Origin: Hyphomonadaceae bacterium BRH_c29
GTDB taxonomy: Bacteria; Pseudomonadota; Alphaproteobacteria; Caulobacterales; Hyphomonadaceae
Length of the DNA stretch: 34,124 nt
Reading direction: 5' to 3'
NCBI GenBank assembly: GCA_000961695.1
Contig: LADW01000007.1
Location: 1-34,124 of the forward strand
Part shown: positions 32,612 to 34,124 of the stretch, one piece after another
Numbering within the stretch: position 1 is the stretch's first letter
Layout of the letters: each line of letters opens with the position of its first letter
Notes under the pieces: generated by a model
What the model saw: only the letters and a program-made list of their open reading frames with translations
Database searches by the model: none
What the model was told of the DNA's origin: nothing
Program-made: the position numbers and the translations under genes

Positions 32612-33921
32612 AGCATGTCCCTCTTCTTGATCTGGAGGTATCGGGAGATCAGCGCACCGCCAAACTGTTCGGGCCGCGTCTCGATGATCTGCACGCCCAT
32701 CCGCTGCAGTCGCCGCAGCACGACATCCCGCTCGGCCAGCAGCGTGCCGGCAATGACGGACCGGGTAACATCTTCGGTGGTTTCCGGTGGCGCATCCGCC
32801 ATGGACGAGAGGGCCTCATCCTCGAAGGTCGCGAACAGAACGAGGTGTCGCTCTGTCAGGCGGCGGACATTTTCAAGCATCAGCTCGGCAGAGATCGTGT
32901 CCACGAAGTCGGAGAAGATGATGACCAGGCTGCGCCGCTCCAGCTGGCTGGCCAGCGTCGAGAGGGCGAGGGTGAAGTTTGACTCCTCGGTGGAGTAATC
33001 CAGCCCGGCAGCAAGGCTCTGCATCTTGGGAAAGCTGCGCGATCCGGACAGGAAACCGCTCGACAGGCCGGGCCGGGCGTCGAAGCCGAAATACATCGTC
33101 CGGTCGCCATTCCGGAGGGAGACATAAGAGAGTAGGAGGCCCGCATTGATGGCACGGTCAATCTTGGGCACGCCGCCCAGCGGCTCGCTCATCAGGCGGC
33201 CGGTATCGAAGGCGAAGACGATATTGTGGTTGCGCTCGGTGCGGAATTCCTTGGCCAGAAGGCTGCTGTGGCGGGCCGAATGTTTCCAGTCGATGGCGCG
33301 CCGGTCCATGCCGGTGGTGAACTCGCGTAGGGCATCGAACTCGCTGCCGTCGCCGCGCTCGATCTGTGTCTTGATGCCGAATTCTGCGTCGCGGGAAAAC
33401 AGGCGCACGGCTTCGTCCTTCACCCAGCGGATATTGGGCGTCACCACAATGTCTGTGCCCAGTTCGCGGATCAGGCGCTTTTGCACCAGACCGAGCGGAC
33501 CCTGCCAGCGGCACCAGAGGCGCACCAGTCTGGCCGTCCCCCGGCGTAGCGGCGTGAGGGTAAACTCGTAGCGGCGTTCATTTCCGTCCCAGCCGCGCAG
33601 GCCGCGAGAGGGAAGATCTTCGAGGATCTCATTGGTTTCCAGCTGCACTTCCAGCCGGCTGGGAAGCGCGCCGCTGGTAAAGCGGAACCTAACCGGAAGT
33701 GGATCGCTGCCGCCTGCATACAGGATCGTTGGCGCGTCGACCTCCGTCTCGAAGCGGCGCAAGGCCGGCCCGATCATGGCGTCCAGAAAGATCAGCCCGC
33801 CGATCAGCCCAATCCATGCCGCCGAGAGCGTCCAGAGTTCCGGGCGCAGCAGCGCGATGCCCACCAGAAGCGGCAGACCCAGAAGCATCAGGAAGATCGC
33901 GCGGGCGGTCGGGGAAATCAC
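32608..33921 (-). CDS. DUF58 protein (VWA-like, MoxR partner)
   Basis: A 437-residue protein with two N-terminal membrane helices (about 7-25 and 31-50) and a cytoplasmic part. The DUF58 core is clear: [20 protein letters not shown] (193-212) and [18 protein letters not shown] (214-231), then a VWA-type domain whose metal site reads DTGRL (239-243) in place of the usual DxSxS, so metal binding may be altered. DUF58 proteins are typical partners of MoxR ATPases, perhaps as substrates or adaptors. It starts with GTG 33921, overlapping the moxR stop (GTGA), and overlaps the next gene the same way. Confidence 0.92.
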   Translation of the reverse strand: MISPTARAIFLMLLGLPLLVGIALLRPELWTLSAAWIGLIGGLIFLDAMIGPALRRFETEVDAPTILYAGGSDPLPVRFRFTSGALPSRLEVQLETNEILEDLPSRGLRGWDGNERRYEFTLTPLRRGTARLVRLWCRWQGPLGLVQKRLIRELGTDIVVTPNIRWVKDEAVRLFSRDAEFGIKTQIERGDGSEFDALREFTTGMDRRAIDWKHSARHSSLLAKEFRTERNHNIVFAFDTGRLMSEPLGGVPKIDRAINAGLLLSYVSLRNGDRTMYFGFDARPGLSSGFLSGSRSFPKMQSLAAGLDYSTEESNFTLALSTLASQLERRSLVIIFSDFVDTISAELMLENVRRLTERHLVLFATFEDEALSSMADAPPETTEDVTRSVIAGTLLAERDVVLRRLQRMGVQIIETRPEQFGGALISRYLQIKKRDML

Positions 33922-34124
33922 CGGGGCGCTGCCGTCTGCTCGATAATGGCGGCGAGGGTTTCATCGGTCGTGCGGCCTTCGATCTCGGCCGCCGGAGACA
34001 GCAGAACGCGGTGGCGCAACGTGGAAAGGGCCAGCGTCTTGATGTCATCCGGGATCACAAAGTCGCGGCCATCCAGCGCGGCGCGCGCCCTTGCCGCCAT
34101 GGCGAGCGCTGCGGCGGCGCGAGG
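33918..34124 (-). CDS. MoxR-family AAA+ ATPase, C-terminal part (cut by window end)
   Basis: Only the last 68 residues are present. They form the MoxR C-terminal lid: [20 protein letters not shown], then [20 protein letters not shown] and [17 protein letters not shown], matching the usual [29 protein letters not shown] pattern. MoxR proteins are ATP-driven chaperones that help mature metal- or VWA-containing protein complexes. Walker motifs would lie beyond the window. First gene seen of the moxR-DUF58-spoIIM-RDD operon, overlapping DUF58 by GTGA. Confidence 0.9.
   Translation of the reverse strand, partial: PRAAAALAMAARARAALDGRDFVIPDDIKTLALSTLRHRVLLSPAAEIEGRTTDETLAAIIEQTAAPR

Overview
The window looks like a core chromosomal segment of a GC-rich alphaproteobacterium. 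The gene content and order (serS-surE-pcm-yajC-secD-secF, ctaA/rplM/rpsI/argC, hom-glpX-recJ-tRNA-Glu, a HrcA/CIRCE-type groESL) and a class I polyhydroxyalkanoate synthase best fit the Caulobacterales/Hyphomonadaceae side of the class. That placement is inference from synteny and family knowledge; no database search was possible. There is no CRISPR array, prophage, plasmid origin or intact insertion sequence.

Layout. 1-6017 (+): tail of an unidentified protein (perhaps TatC), then serS, surE and pcm with overlapping ends, then yajC-secD-secF with a likely promoter of its own. 6039-9722: a LOG-family nucleotide phosphoribohydrolase (-), an Atm1-type ABC exporter (+), a divergent phosphatidylserine-decarboxylase-like protein (+) and a small DUF2842 membrane protein (-). 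9796-13830: heme A synthase, an unknown lipoprotein on the opposite strand, the ribosomal operon rplM-rpsI with a strong terminator, and argC. 13850-15682 (-): phaC. 15755-21710 (+): a small lipoprotein coupled to a PLP aminotransferase, then hom, glpX and recJ. 21791-25072: tRNA-Glu(UUC), a two-domain cold-shock protein, a DUF192 protein coupled to a hotdog thioesterase, and a convergent acyl-CoA synthetase. 25196-27391 (-): groES-groEL with promoter, CIRCE operator and terminator. 27629-30286: a membrane diguanylate cyclase (+), a DUF3137 membrane protein (+) and an HD-GYP phosphodiesterase (-). 30287-30671 has no intact gene; it holds a palindrome and the 3' remnant of an IS481-like element. 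30672-34124 (-): a tightly overlapped moxR-DUF58-spoIIM-RDD operon, with moxR cut by the window edge.

How the genes work together. Most are housekeeping: translation (serS, rplM, rpsI, tRNA-Glu), protein export (yajC, secDF), protein repair and folding (pcm, groESL), amino-acid synthesis (argC, aminotransferase, hom), central carbon (glpX), respiration (ctaA), carbon storage (phaC) and DNA repair (recJ). The less understood parts are the c-di-GMP cluster around the DUF3137 protein, the MoxR/DUF58/SpoIIM/RDD membrane operon, the atypical decarboxylase-like protein and two lipoproteins of unknown role. I found no clearly new system. The best leads are the decarboxylase-like protein, which lacks a key histidine, a hairpin that covers the recJ ribosome binding site, and the two uncharacterised membrane clusters.
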